The notes: a model not told the origin generated them from the letters alone. Positions 22,762-32,394 are shown, counted from the first letter of the stretch. The stretch: 64,000 nt of DNA from Rubrivivax sp. (GCA_027487905.1 JAIYCR010000010.1:1-64000), one strand, 5' to 3'. A program made the numbers and translations.

Positions 22762-24260
22762 TCCGCACCGCGTGGCTGACACGACACCTGCCGGGCCCCC
22801 TGCGCCGGCGGGTCAGCCACGAGCGCTGGCTGAACGTCAGCGCGCAGTTGCTGCCGTTCGCCGACGCGGCGAGCGCCGAGTTGCCGCTGTCGCGGCTGCT
22901 GCGGCTGTCGCTCTTCCAGGTGGCCGTGGGCATGGCCATGGCGCTCATCGTGGGCACGCTCAACCGCGTGCTCATCGTCGAGATGGGTGTGGCCGCGTGG
23001 CTGGTCTCCGCGATGGTGGCGCTGCCCATCCTGGCCGCGCCCTTCCGCGCGGTGATCGGTCACCGTTCCGACCAGCACCGCTCGGTGCTGGGCTGGCGCC
23101 GCGTGCCCTATCTGTGGATGGGCACCATCCTGCAGTTCGGCGGGCTGGCCATCATGCCCTTCGCGCTGCTGGTGCTGGGCGAGAGCCATGCCGGGCTTCT
23201 GGAGGTGCCGGCCTGGGTGGGCACGGCCGCCGCGGCGCTGGCCTTCCTGCTGGTGGGCGCAGGGCTGCAGACCGTGCAGACCGCCGGGCTCGCGCTGGCC
23301 ACCGACCTCGCACCCGAGGCGACCCGCCCGCGGGTGGTGGCGCTGATGTACGTGATGCTGCTGCTGGGCATGGTGGGAAGCGGCCTGGTCTTCGGCCTGC
23401 TGCTGGCCGACTTCAGCCCCAAGCGGCTGATCCAGGTGGTGCAGGGGGCGGCGGCCGTCACCGTGCTGCTCAACGTCGTGGCCCTGTGGAAGCAGGAGGC
23501 CCGCAACCCCTCGCGCACCCGCGGCCCCAGCGCCGACGACCCCGACTTCCGCAGCAGCTGGAAGGCCTTCATCGCGCTGCCCGGTGCGCGCCGCTTCCTG
23601 CTGGCCACCGGCCTTGGAACTGCCGCCTTCAACATGCAGGACATCGTGCTGGAGCCCTACGGGGGCGAGATCCTGCACCTGGGCGTGGGCGCCACCTCCT
23701 CGCTGACCGGGCTGATGGCGCTGGGCGCGCTGCTGGCCTTCGCAGGGGCCGCCCGCCTGCTGGCCCGGGGCAGCGACCCCATCCGCGTGTCGGCCGCCGG
23801 TCTGGTGCTGGGCCTGCCTGCCTTCGCGCTGGTGATCTTCGCCGCGCCCCTGGAATCGGCCACCGTCTTCCGGGCCGGGGCCTTCCTCATCGGCTTCGGC
23901 GGCGGACTCTTCGCGGTGGGCACGCTGAGCGCGGCGATGAACATGGAAACGCCCGAGCGCATCGGCCTGGCGCTGGGCGCCTGGGGCGCGATGCAGGCCA
24001 CCGCCGCGGGCGTCTCGGTGGCCGCCGGCGGCGCCATCCGCGACCTTGTCTCGACCCTTGCCGTACACGGTGATCTCGGTGTTGCCCTGGCCCATCCGGC
24101 CACCGGCTACAGCGTGGTCTACCACCTGGAGTTGTACCTGCTGTTCGCGGCGCTCATTGCGCTCGGCCCCCTGGTGCGCAGTGCTCACCGCAAGCCGCTT
24201 GCCCAGGCGTCATCCCCCCGCAACACCGAGAAATTCGGTCTGGCCGAGTTTCCCGGCTGA
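22758..24260 (+). CDS. lhaA: Light-harvesting 1 assembly protein LhaA (PucC family)
   Basis: 500 residues with about 12 membrane helices of the PucC/LhaA family. The conserved loop GHRSDQHRSVLGWRRVPYLW follows helix 2. LhaA supports assembly of LH1 around the reaction centre. Its place between bchM and puhA is the standard order in purple bacteria. Paralogous to the product of 8136-9563. The ribosome-binding site for puhA (AGAGGAG) lies just after its stop. Confidence 0.94.
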   Translation: MIRTAWLTRHLPGPLRRRVSHERWLNVSAQLLPFADAASAELPLSRLLRLSLFQVAVGMAMALIVGTLNRVLIVEMGVAAWLVSAMVALPILAAPFRAVIGHRSDQHRSVLGWRRVPYLWMGTILQFGGLAIMPFALLVLGESHAGLLEVPAWVGTAAAALAFLLVGAGLQTVQTAGLALATDLAPEATRPRVVALMYVMLLLGMVGSGLVFGLLLADFSPKRLIQVVQGAAAVTVLLNVVALWKQEARNPSRTRGPSADDPDFRSSWKAFIALPGARRFLLATGLGTAAFNMQDIVLEPYGGEILHLGVGATSSLTGLMALGALLAFAGAARLLARGSDPIRVSAAGLVLGLPAFALVIFAAPLESATVFRAGAFLIGFGGGLFAVGTLSAAMNMETPERIGLALGAWGAMQATAAGVSVAAGGAIRDLVSTLAVHGDLGVALAHPATGYSVVYHLELYLLFAALIALGPLVRSAHRKPLAQASSPRNTEKFGLAEFPG

Positions 24261-24283
24261 GACCCGCCCAAGAGGAGAAAACC

Positions 24284-25045
24284 ATGGGAACTGGAGCCAT
24301 CACCGGCTATGTGGACGTCGCCCAGATCGTGCTGTATCTGTTCTGGATCTTCTTCTTCGGCCTCATCTACTACCTCCAGCGCGAGAGCCACCGCGAGGGC
24401 TATCCGATGGAGACCGAAGGCGGCCGCGGCACCATCAAGGGCTGGCCCACGCCGGACCCGGTGGCCTACAAGATGCACGACGGCAGCACCGTGCTCAAGC
24501 CCGGCGTGGAGCCGCCGCAGCAGTTCCGCAGCACGCCGGCCCACGGCTACATCGGCTCGCCCATCGAACCCACGGGCGACCCGCTGACCGCCGGCGTCGG
24601 CCCGGGCGCCTATGCGATGCGCGCGGACGTGCCCGACGCGATGCACGACGGATCGCCCAAGATCGTCCCGTTGCGCACCCTGCCCGCCTATGCGGTGTCG
24701 CCCAAGGACACCGATCCGCGCGGCCTCACGGTGATCGGCGACGACGGCGAGTCCGCCGGCCGGGTGGTGGACGTCTGGTACGACCAGATGGAAGCCATGG
24801 TGCGCTACCTCGAAGTGGAGTCGCCTTCGGCGAGCGGCCCGCGCCGCGTGCTGCTGCCGGTGCCCTTCGCCCGCATCCGCCGCGACCGCGTCGACGTGAA
24901 GGCCCTGCTGGCGCGGCAGATCGCCGCCACGCCGGCCACCCGCCACCCCGAGCGCATCACGCTGCTCGAGGAAGAGGTGATCAGCGCCTACTTCGGTGCC
25001 GGCACGCTCTACGCGACGCCGGAACGCGCCGAGCCGCTGGTCTGA
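24284..25045 (+). CDS. puhA: Photosynthetic reaction centre H subunit
   Basis: 253 residues. A single N-terminal membrane helix (about 9-31, VDVAQIVLYLFWIFFFGLIY) is followed by the cytoplasmic PRC-barrel domain (from about 155, GLTVIGDDGESAGRVVDVWY). The H subunit caps the L/M core and shapes the proton path to QB. AGAGGAG precedes the ATG. The partner pufL and pufM genes are absent from this window. Confidence 0.97.
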   Translation: MGTGAITGYVDVAQIVLYLFWIFFFGLIYYLQRESHREGYPMETEGGRGTIKGWPTPDPVAYKMHDGSTVLKPGVEPPQQFRSTPAHGYIGSPIEPTGDPLTAGVGPGAYAMRADVPDAMHDGSPKIVPLRTLPAYAVSPKDTDPRGLTVIGDDGESAGRVVDVWYDQMEAMVRYLEVESPSASGPRRVLLPVPFARIRRDRVDVKALLARQIAATPATRHPERITLLEEEVISAYFGAGTLYATPERAEPLV

Positions 25046-25118
25046 TGAGAACGCCGGCCGGCCGAACCCTCGGGCGCCGGCCCACCGCCTTCCGAAATCG
25101 CAGTACGGAGCGCCTGCA

Positions 25119-25853
25119 ATGAAGCTGATCAAGGTGGCCCACAACGGGCACGAGCACGAGTTCGAACCGCAGCACGGTCTGCCCGAGGCGCTGCCGGCCA
25201 ACGAGCGGGTGCTGTGGCAGGGCTCGCCCGACTGGCGCATGCTGGCTCGGCGCGCCTTCCATTCGCGCGGGCTGATGCTGTACTTCGCGCTGCTCGTGCT
25301 GTGGCAGACGGTGCACCTGGCGAGCAGCGGCGGCAGCGGCCTGGACATGGCCAAGTCCATGGCCTGGACGCTGGGCCTGTCCGGCACGGCGCTCGGCCTG
25401 GTTCTCACGCTGGCCTGGCTGAGCGCGCGCACCACCGTCTACACCCTGACCGACAAGCGCATCGTGCTGCGCGTGGGCATCGTGCTGACGATGACCTTCA
25501 ACCTGCCGCTGCAGTGCATCGCCTCCGCGGGGCTGCGGCTGGACAAGGGCGCCGCCCGCGGCACCGGCGACATCCCGCTGGCACTGGTCGGCCGGGTGCG
25601 CATTCCCTATCTCCAGCTGTGGCCGCACGCCCGCCCCTGGAAGGTCAGCCAGCCCCACCCGATGCTGCGCAGCGTGCCCGACGCGATGGCGGTGGCCGCA
25701 CAGGTCAGCGCCGCTTGGCAGGCCGTCACCGGCGTGCCGGTGGAGCCGCTGCGCGCCGAAGGCCCTGCGAACGCGGCGGCAACGGCAGCGGCCGGCGGCG
25801 CCAAGGCGGCGGACGCCGAGCCCCGGTCGGGCGGCCGCATGGCCACCGCCTGA
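25119..25853 (+). CDS. puhB: Reaction-centre assembly protein PuhB
   Basis: 244 residues. It begins MKLIKVAHNGHEHEFEPQHG, with two to three membrane helices (about 55-75, 85-110 and possibly 125-140) and the conserved segment GSPDWRMLARRAFHSRGL. PuhB is a dimerising membrane factor required for normal reaction-centre assembly in Rhodobacter. The ATG at 25119 is preceded by GGAG. The C-terminal 30 residues are Ala-rich and poorly conserved in appearance. Confidence 0.93.
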   Translation: MKLIKVAHNGHEHEFEPQHGLPEALPANERVLWQGSPDWRMLARRAFHSRGLMLYFALLVLWQTVHLASSGGSGLDMAKSMAWTLGLSGTALGLVLTLAWLSARTTVYTLTDKRIVLRVGIVLTMTFNLPLQCIASAGLRLDKGAARGTGDIPLALVGRVRIPYLQLWPHARPWKVSQPHPMLRSVPDAMAVAAQVSAAWQAVTGVPVEPLRAEGPANAAATAAAGGAKAADAEPRSGGRMATA

Positions 25854-25907
25854 AGCCGCCCAGCCCCCTCACGGCCGACACCACACCAGCAGCACCGCAG
25901 GACCCCC

Positions 25908-26378
25908 ATGAGCAGCACCCTTTCCACCCCCCACAGCGCCGATCGAACCACCAGCTTCGGCGTCGCCCTGCCCCGCTGGGCGGTGGTGCTCATCGGCACC
26001 GTGCTGCTGGGCACGCTGGGCGCGGTGGCCGTCGTGCGCCTGGGCGGCGAGCAGGTCAGGGAACCCGACGCGCCCGCCGTCAAGACCCGTGCCCTGCGCT
26101 TCGAGGACCGGCCCGATGGCAGCGTGGCCATCATCGACCACCTGCGCGGGAGCACCGTGGCGGAGCTTTCCGGCGAGCAGGGCTTCCTGCGCGGCGCGAT
26201 GCGCGCCATGGCCCGCGAACGCATCCGCTCCGGCGGCAACCGCACGCAGCCCTTCGAGCTCATCGCCCGCGCCGACGGCCGGCTCACGCTGGCCGACCCG
26301 GTGGCCGGCACCCGCATCGACCTTGAATCCTTCGGGCCGACGAACGCCGCGGTGTTCGTCCGCCTGCTTCAGGACTGA
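25908..26378 (+). CDS. puhC: Photosynthetic complex assembly protein PuhC
   Basis: 156 residues with one N-terminal membrane helix (about 25-45, [19 protein letters not shown]) and a periplasmic domain with the segment [15 protein letters not shown]. PuhC helps organise the LH1-reaction-centre complex. It is followed 14 nt later by acsF. Size and order puhA-puhB-puhC-acsF fit the family. Confidence 0.92.
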   Translation: MSSTLSTPHSADRTTSFGVALPRWAVVLIGTVLLGTLGAVAVVRLGGEQVREPDAPAVKTRALRFEDRPDGSVAIIDHLRGSTVAELSGEQGFLRGAMRAMARERIRSGGNRTQPFELIARADGRLTLADPVAGTRIDLESFGPTNAAVFVRLLQD

Positions 26379-26392
26379 AACCGGAGTACCGC

Positions 26393-27484
26393 ATGACGAC
26401 CACCACCCAACGCCCCGACCCCGCCGCGCTGCGCCCGAAGAACACCTCGGAGGAAGCCACCCGCAAGGCCGAGGTGAGCAACCTGCTCAGCCCGCGCTTC
26501 TACACCACCGACTACGACGCGATGAACCGCATCGACGTGACGCCGGTGCGCGCCGAGTGGGACGCGATGATGGCCGAGTACGAGGGCGACAACAACCACG
26601 ACCACTTCCAGCGCGACGAGGCCTTCGCCAGCGAGATCAAGCCGCTGCCGCCCGAGCTGAACAAGGAGTTCATGGACTTCCTGATCAGCTCGGTCACCAG
26701 CGAGTTCTCCGGCTGCGTGCTCTACAACGAGATCAAGAAGTCGGTGGACAACCCGGACATCAAGCAGCTGATGGAGTACATGGCGCGCGACGAGAGCCGG
26801 CATGCCGGCTTCATCAACGCGGCGCTGAAGGACTACGGCCTGGGCGTGGACCTGGGCGGCCTCAAGCGCACCAAGGCCTACACCTACTTCAAGCCCAAGT
26901 ACATCTTCTACTCGGTGTACCTGTCCGAGAAGATCGGCTACGCCCGCTACATCACCATCTTCCGCCAGCTGGAGCGCCACCCCGAGCTGCGCTTCCACCC
27001 CATCTTCCGGTGGTTCGAGCGCTGGTGCAACGACGAGTACCGCCATGGCGAGTCCTTCGCGCTGATCCTGCGGGCCAATCCGCACCTGCTGCGCGGCGGC
27101 AACGTGTACTGGATCCGCTTCTTCCTGCTGGCCGTGTACGCCACCATGTACGTGCGCGACCACGCCCGGCCCGAGCTGAAGGCGGCCATGGGCCTGGCGC
27201 CCACCGCCTACGACTACGAGGTGTTCCGCGTCACCAACGAGATCAGCCGCCAGGTCTACCCGGTCACGCTGGACATCGACCTGCCCGCCTTCCGTTCGGG
27301 CATGGACCGCTTGTTCCAGGTGATGCAGAAGGTGGACGCCGCCAAGGCGCGCGGCGGGCTGGTGGGCTGGGTGCAGCGCGGCTGGTGGAGCGTGGCAGCA
27401 GCGGGCGTGTTCGCCCGGCTCTACCTGCTGCCGGTCAAGCGGCACGACCTGCCGGCCACGGTGCGCATGGCGCCCGTCTGGTGA
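26393..27484 (+). CDS. acsF: Aerobic Mg-protoporphyrin IX monomethyl ester oxidative cyclase
   Basis: 363 residues. Di-iron enzyme that forms the isocyclic ring E of (bacterio)chlorophyll with O2. Carboxylate/His ligands are visible in [24 protein letters not shown] and [11 protein letters not shown]. The core segments [15 protein letters not shown] and [12 protein letters not shown] are highly characteristic. The oxygen-independent radical enzyme BchE is not in this window, so at least one O2-dependent cyclase is encoded here. It lies between puhC and puhE with short spacers. Confidence 0.97.
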   Translation: MTTTTQRPDPAALRPKNTSEEATRKAEVSNLLSPRFYTTDYDAMNRIDVTPVRAEWDAMMAEYEGDNNHDHFQRDEAFASEIKPLPPELNKEFMDFLISSVTSEFSGCVLYNEIKKSVDNPDIKQLMEYMARDESRHAGFINAALKDYGLGVDLGGLKRTKAYTYFKPKYIFYSVYLSEKIGYARYITIFRQLERHPELRFHPIFRWFERWCNDEYRHGESFALILRANPHLLRGGNVYWIRFFLLAVYATMYVRDHARPELKAAMGLAPTAYDYEVFRVTNEISRQVYPVTLDIDLPAFRSGMDRLFQVMQKVDAAKARGGLVGWVQRGWWSVAAAGVFARLYLLPVKRHDLPATVRMAPVW

Positions 27485-27493
27485 GCCGTCCGC

Positions 27494-28369
27494 ATGCAGG
27501 CCCTGTCCATGCTTGACCTGCTGTGGCCCCTGGGCCTGGCGGTCTTCGTCTGGTGGCTGTCCACCGGCGTGGTGCTGCTGCTGGACGGCCTGCCACGGCG
27601 AACCTTCCGCATGAGCCTGGGCGGCCTGACGCTGCTGGGCCTGGCCGCCATGGTCTGCCTCACCCGCACAGCCCAGCACGCCACCGTCACCAGCGCCTGC
27701 GCGGCCTTCCTGTGCGCGTTGCTGGTGTGGGCCTGGATCGAGCTGAGCTTCCTCACCGGCTGGATCACCGGGCCATCCAAGCAGGCAGCCCGACCCGGCG
27801 CGCGGGGCGTGGCGCGCTTCTCGCAGGCGGTGTCGGCCATCGCCTGGCATGAGCTGGCCATCGCGCTGCTGGCCATCTCGGTGTTCGCGCTCACCTGGGA
27901 CGCCCCCAACCCGGTGGCCGCCTGGACCTTCCTCGTGCTGTGGGTCATGCGCACGAGTGCCAAGCTCAACCTCTTCCTGGGGGTGCGCAACACCAACGAG
28001 GACTGGCTGCCGCCACACCTGGCCTACCTGGGCAGCTATTTCCGGCGCCGGCCCTTCAACGCGCTGTTCCCGCTGTCGGTCAGCGGGGGCACGGTGGGCG
28101 TGGGCTGGCTGCTGCACGAGGCGCTGCAGCCCGGGCTGCCCGCACACCTGTCCACCGGCTTGCTGCTGACCGCCGCGCTGCTGGGCCTGGCGGTGCTGGA
28201 GCACTGGCTGCTGGTGCTGCCGCTGCCCAGCACCTGGCTGTGGCGCTGGGCCATGCGCCCCCGCCATGGCAGCACCGCCGACGCGCCCACGGCCACAACC
28301 CCACCCCGAAGCCTCCCCTCGGCGACGGTCAACGGCCCGAACGGCCCACCGGCAGGACAGACCCCATGA
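27494..28369 (+). CDS. puhE: Putative photosynthetic complex assembly protein PuhE (DUF3623)
   Basis: 291 residues with six to seven hydrophobic segments and the DUF3623 signature WIELSFLTGWITGP and LFLGVRNTNEDWLP. PuhE is conserved in proteobacterial photosynthesis clusters next to puhC/acsF; its molecular function is unproven. The C-terminal 35 residues are a Pro/Thr-rich tail. The stop overlaps the crtI ATG (ATGA), which ties carotenoid genes to the puh operon. Confidence 0.92.
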   Translation: MQALSMLDLLWPLGLAVFVWWLSTGVVLLLDGLPRRTFRMSLGGLTLLGLAAMVCLTRTAQHATVTSACAAFLCALLVWAWIELSFLTGWITGPSKQAARPGARGVARFSQAVSAIAWHELAIALLAISVFALTWDAPNPVAAWTFLVLWVMRTSAKLNLFLGVRNTNEDWLPPHLAYLGSYFRRRPFNALFPLSVSGGTVGVGWLLHEALQPGLPAHLSTGLLLTAALLGLAVLEHWLLVLPLPSTWLWRWAMRPRHGSTADAPTATTPPRSLPSATVNGPNGPPAGQTP

Positions 28370-29970
28370 GAACGGAATTCCCGGGCGCGGCACGCATCGT
28401 CGAGCCCCGGGGAAGCCGTCCTTCCACGCCGTCCGACACCACGGGCGCGGGCTCCGCGAGCCGCACCGACGACCGCAGGGCGCAGGCGCTGGTCATCGGC
28501 AGCGGCTTCGGTGGCCTGGCCACGGCCATCCGCCTGAGCGTGCGCGGCTACGACGTGACGGTGCTGGAGAAGCTGGACGGCCCGGGCGGCCGCGCCTATG
28601 TGTGGCGGCAGGACGGCTTCACCTTCGATGCCGGCCCGACCATCGTCACCGCCCCCTTCATGCTGGAGGAACTGTGGGCGCTGGCCGGGCGCGATTTCCA
28701 CGCCGACGTGAAGCTCAAGGCGCTGGACCCGTTCTACCGCGTGCGCTTCGATGACGGCACCCACTTCGACTACAGCAACGAGCCGCAGGCGATGCGCGCG
28801 CAGATCGCCGCCATCAGCCCGGACGACCTCTGCGGCTACGACGCCTTCGTCGCCGAGGCCGAGCTGTGCTACCAGGAAGGCTTCCTGAAGCTGGGCGCCA
28901 TCGCCTACGAGACGCTCGGCGATCTGGTGGCCGCCATTCCCGGCCTGGTGAAGATGCGCGGCTGGCGCAGCCTGCACAGCCTGGTGGCCCACCACATGAA
29001 GCACCCCAAGCTGCGCCAGGTGTTCAGCCTGCAGTCGCTGCTCATCGGAGGCAACCCCTTCGCGGTGACCGCGGTGTACAGCCTCATCAACGCGCTGGAG
29101 CGGCGCCACGGCGTGCACTGGGCCATGGGCGGCACTGGCGCCATCGTCACCGCCATGGTGGCGCTGCTGCGTCGCCTGGGCGGACAGATCCGCTACGGGG
29201 CCGAGGTGCGGCGCATCACCATCGAACGCGGGCGGGCCCGGGGCGTGGAGCTGGCCGACGGCGAACGGTTGCGTTCGGACATCGTGGTGAGCAATGCCGA
29301 CACCGCCTACACCTACCGCACGCTGGTGGCACCCGAGCACCGCACGGTGTGGACCGACCGCAAGCTCGACCGGGCGCGCTACTCGATGAGCCTGTTCGTC
29401 TGGTACTTCGGCACCAAGCGGCGCTACGAGGACGTGCCCCACCACATGATGGTGCTCGGCCCGCGCTACGAGGGGCTGCTGGATGACATCTTCCACCGCC
29501 ACCGCCTGGCCGACGATTTCAGCCTCTACCTGCACCGGCCCACCGCCACCGACCCGGACATGGCCCCGCCCGGCTGCGACACCTTCTATGCGCTGTCGCC
29601 GGTGCCCCACCTGGACAGCGGCACCGACTGGACGCAGCAGGCCGGCGCCTATCGCCAGGCCATCGCGCGCCGCCTGAGCGAGACGGTGCTGCCGGGCCTG
29701 GACGAGCAGGTGGTGAGCTCACGGGTGATGACGCCGCTGGATTTCCAGGACCGGCTGCTGTCCTACAAGGGCGCGGCCTTCGGGCTCGAACCGGTGATGC
29801 TGCAAAGCGCCTGGTTCCGCCCGCACAACCAGAGCGAGGACGTGCCCGGCCTGTACATGGTGGGCGCCAGCACCCACCCGGGCGCCGGCGTGCCGGGCGT
29901 GCTGATGGGGGCGAAGGTGCTCGACTCGGTGATTCCCGACGCGGTCGCCGCGATGGAGGCCCGGCGATGA
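28366..29970 (+). CDS. crtI: Phytoene desaturase
   Basis: 534 residues. FAD-dependent desaturation of phytoene towards neurosporene or lycopene. The Rossmann motif ALVIGSGFGGLATAIRLSVR (about 42-61) follows a 38-residue N-terminal extension. The C-terminal CrtI signature is GLYMVGASTHPGAGVPGVLM. The number of desaturations cannot be read from sequence alone; CrtC/CrtD and CrtA, which would define the end product, are not present here. The start overlaps puhE and the stop overlaps crtB. Confidence 0.95.
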   Translation: MRTEFPGAARIVEPRGSRPSTPSDTTGAGSASRTDDRRAQALVIGSGFGGLATAIRLSVRGYDVTVLEKLDGPGGRAYVWRQDGFTFDAGPTIVTAPFMLEELWALAGRDFHADVKLKALDPFYRVRFDDGTHFDYSNEPQAMRAQIAAISPDDLCGYDAFVAEAELCYQEGFLKLGAIAYETLGDLVAAIPGLVKMRGWRSLHSLVAHHMKHPKLRQVFSLQSLLIGGNPFAVTAVYSLINALERRHGVHWAMGGTGAIVTAMVALLRRLGGQIRYGAEVRRITIERGRARGVELADGERLRSDIVVSNADTAYTYRTLVAPEHRTVWTDRKLDRARYSMSLFVWYFGTKRRYEDVPHHMMVLGPRYEGLLDDIFHRHRLADDFSLYLHRPTATDPDMAPPGCDTFYALSPVPHLDSGTDWTQQAGAYRQAIARRLSETVLPGLDEQVVSSRVMTPLDFQDRLLSYKGAAFGLEPVMLQSAWFRPHNQSEDVPGLYMVGASTHPGAGVPGVLMGAKVLDSVIPDAVAAMEARR

Positions 29971-31085
29971 CGGTGGCCACCCGACCGGCGGTGTCCGCAC
30001 CGTCCTCGATGTCCACGACGTCCACGACACAGGCACCGCGCAGCTTCGACCTGGTCGCCTGCGAGCGGCTGATGCGCGGCGGCTCCAAGAGCTTCTTCGC
30101 CGCGTCGCGGGTGCTGCCGGTGCGGGTTCGCGCGCCGGCGGTAGCGCTCTACGCCTTCTGCCGAGTGGCCGACGACGCGGTGGACCTGCACCCCGGCGAC
30201 GGCAGCGCCGTTCCGCGCCTGCTCGAACGCCTGGACCGCATCTACGCCGGACGGCCCGACGCCGACGACGCCGACGAGGCGATGGCCTGCGTGGTCGAGC
30301 GCTTCGCCATTCCGCGCACGCTGCCGGCCGCCCTGATCGAAGGCTTCGAGTGGGACGCTGCCGGGCGCCGCTACGAGACGCTGGAGCAGCTGCTCGACTA
30401 CTGCGCCCGCGTGGCCGGCACCGTGGGCGCGATGATGGCGCTGGTGATGGACACCCGAAGCCCGCAGGCTCTGGCCCGCGCCTGCGAGCTCGGCTGTGCG
30501 ATGCAGCTGACCAACATCGCGCGCGATGTCGGCGAGGACGCCCGCAACGGCCGGCTCTACCTGCCCCGCGCCTGGCTGCGCGAGGCCGGCGTGGACGCCG
30601 ACGCCTGGCTGGGCCAGCCCGTCTTCGATTCACGCATCGCCTCGGTGGTGCAGCGTCTGCTCGATGCGGCCGACGGGCTCTATGCCCGGGCCGAGCACGG
30701 CGTGGGCGCCCTGCCGCGCGACTGCAGGCCGGCCATACAGGCCGCCCGGCTCGTCTATGCCGAGATCGGCTCGGAGGTCAAGCGCGCGGGCCTCGATTCG
30801 GTCAGCCGCCGCGCCGTGGTGGGCGGCCGGCGCAAGCTCGTGCTGATGGCCCGTGCGCTGGGCGCGGCGGTGCTCGAACCGGCCAGCCGCCACCGCCGCC
30901 TGGAGCCCCTGCCCGCCATCGCCTACCTGGTGGAGGCGGGTGTCGCGGCCTCGCGGCCCCGGGCCCGGCTCAGCCCGCACGGCAACTTCTACCAGCGCAC
31001 GCTGTGGGTCATCGACCTGCTCGAGCAGGTCGAGCAACGCCACCGCGAAGCGGCTGCATCGGGCACGCCACGCGTCAGCCGGTGA
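29967..31085 (+). CDS. crtB: Phytoene synthase
   Basis: 372 residues of the squalene/phytoene synthase family. It condenses two geranylgeranyl diphosphates to phytoene. Asp-rich motif 1 is CRVADDAVD (about 64-72) and motif 2 is LTNIARDVGEDARNGRLYLP (about 177-196), with FEWD and the SKSFFAASRVLP segment. CrtE, which supplies the substrate, is outside the window. The stop overlaps a GTG that starts the following small gene (GTGA). Confidence 0.95.
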   Translation: MTVATRPAVSAPSSMSTTSTTQAPRSFDLVACERLMRGGSKSFFAASRVLPVRVRAPAVALYAFCRVADDAVDLHPGDGSAVPRLLERLDRIYAGRPDADDADEAMACVVERFAIPRTLPAALIEGFEWDAAGRRYETLEQLLDYCARVAGTVGAMMALVMDTRSPQALARACELGCAMQLTNIARDVGEDARNGRLYLPRAWLREAGVDADAWLGQPVFDSRIASVVQRLLDAADGLYARAEHGVGALPRDCRPAIQAARLVYAEIGSEVKRAGLDSVSRRAVVGGRRKLVLMARALGAAVLEPASRHRRLEPLPAIAYLVEAGVAASRPRARLSPHGNFYQRTLWVIDLLEQVEQRHREAAASGTPRVSR

Positions 31086-31288
31086 GCAGCGCGCTGCCGG
31101 TCATCCTGATCGAGCTCGTGCTGGTGGGCGGCGGCGCGCTGGCCTTCGGCTGGTGGCAGCTGCGCGACGTCAAGCGGGCACAGGCCGAAACCCGTCGGCG
31201 CAAGGCCCTGCAGGCCGAATCGACTGGGGAAGCCGCAAGCGACGAGGCGCCCGAGATCCGGCCCCCGCCCTCGACCCCGACCCCCTGA
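31082..31288 (+). CDS. Small single-pass membrane protein coupled to crtB
   Basis: 68 residues from a GTG whose last two bases are shared with the crtB TGA. One membrane helix (about 6-25: PVILIELVLVGGGALAFGWW) is followed by a charged helix (RDVKRAQAETRRRKALQAES) and an acidic, Pro-rich tail. I do not recognise a family. The overlap, consistent codon use and a hairpin right after its stop support a real last gene of the bchF-crtB operon; function unknown. Confidence 0.6.
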   Translation: MSSALPVILIELVLVGGGALAFGWWQLRDVKRAQAETRRRKALQAESTGEAASDEAPEIRPPPSTPTP

Positions 31289-31310
31289 CCCCGCGACGAT
31301 CGCCGCGGGG
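31289..31310. terminator. GC hairpin between convergent operons
   Basis: CCCCGCG (31289-31295) pairs with CGCGGGG (31304-31310) around an 8-nt loop, directly after the stop of the last photosynthesis-operon gene and 8 bp before the stop of the convergent dctP gene. There is no U-tract, so it may act as a boundary in both directions or need Rho. Confidence 0.5.
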
Positions 31311-31318
31311 CCCTGAGT

Positions 31319-32338
31319 TCACTTCCCGCTGCGCAGGCGGGTCAGCGTGGTCTGGGTCTCCTGCCACAGCTCCATGCCCACGTTGGTGGCGATCATCGCG
31401 TTCACCCGGGTGAGCTTGTCGCGCATGCGGGCCACCTCGGCTGGCGGCAGTTCGTTGATCTGCATGCCCTTGGTCTTCAGCTCGGCCAGCGCGCGGCCGG
31501 CTTCCTCGCGGGTGTCGCGGCGCTCGAACTCGCGGCTCGCGCGGGCGGCGTCCAGCAGCACCTTCTGCTCGTCCTTGGACAGGCCGTCCCACCACTTCTT
31601 GCTGACCAGCACGATCCAGGGGCTATAGACGTGGTTGGTCACGGTGAGGTATTTCTGCACCTCGAAGAACTTGCTGGACAGGATGGTGTTGAAGGGGTTT
31701 TCCTGGCCGTCCACCGTCTTGGTCTCCAGCGCCGTGAACAGCTCGCTGAAGGGCAGCGGAATCGCGTTGGCGCCCATCAGCTTGAAGCTGTCGAGGTAGA
31801 CCGGGTTCTGCATCACGCGCAGCTTGATGCCCTCCAGGTCCTCCACCCGGGTGACCGGCCGCTTGGTGTTGGTCAGGTTGCGAAAGCCGTTCTCCCAGTA
31901 GACGAGGCCCACCAGGCCCTTGTCCTGCAGCTTGTCCATCACCTTCTGGCCCACCGGGCCGTCCAGCACGGCGTCGGCTTCCTTGGCATTGTTGAAGAGG
32001 AAGGGCGTGTCCCACAGCGCCATCTCCTTGGTGATGCCCACCAGCGTGGCGGTGGAGCCGACCATCATCTCCTGGGCGCCACCGATGAGGGCCTGCTGCA
32101 TCTGCGTGTCCGGGCCGAGTGCGGCCGCGCCGATGGCACGCACGCGCATCTTCCCGCCCGAGGCCTTTTCCACCTGCTCGGCGAACATCTTCACCGCGCG
32201 GCCCTGGTTGCTCTGTTCGGCCAGGCCATAGCCGAAGCGGATGAGGCGGGGCTTGATGTCCTGCGCGAAGGCGCTGCCCACGGTGCCGAGCATCAGGGCG
32301 GCGGCGGTGGCGAGAACGGTGCGACGAAGGGTCTTCAT
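31319..32338 (-). CDS. dctP: TRAP transporter substrate-binding protein (DctP family)
   Basis: 339 residues with a clear signal peptide (MKTLRRTVLATAAALMLGTV to SAFAQ). DctP signature segments: ALIGGAQEMMVGSTATL, KLRVMQNPVYLDSFKLMGAN and VDGQENPFNTI. Periplasmic receptor for an organic acid anion; the Arg in KLRVMQNP normally binds the carboxylate. GGAG precedes the ATG. Last gene of the gntK-dctQ-dctM-dctP operon, so a sugar acid such as gluconate is the likely ligand (inference). Confidence 0.92.
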   Translation of the reverse strand: MKTLRRTVLATAAALMLGTVGSAFAQDIKPRLIRFGYGLAEQSNQGRAVKMFAEQVEKASGGKMRVRAIGAAALGPDTQMQQALIGGAQEMMVGSTATLVGITKEMALWDTPFLFNNAKEADAVLDGPVGQKVMDKLQDKGLVGLVYWENGFRNLTNTKRPVTRVEDLEGIKLRVMQNPVYLDSFKLMGANAIPLPFSELFTALETKTVDGQENPFNTILSSKFFEVQKYLTVTNHVYSPWIVLVSKKWWDGLSKDEQKVLLDAARASREFERRDTREEAGRALAELKTKGMQINELPPAEVARMRDKLTRVNAMIATNVGMELWQETQTTLTRLRSGK

Positions 32339-32394
32339 GGAGAGTCTCCGGTTGAGGGCATGTCGGGGAAGGTTTCGGCCCGGGGGCCGCGGGC

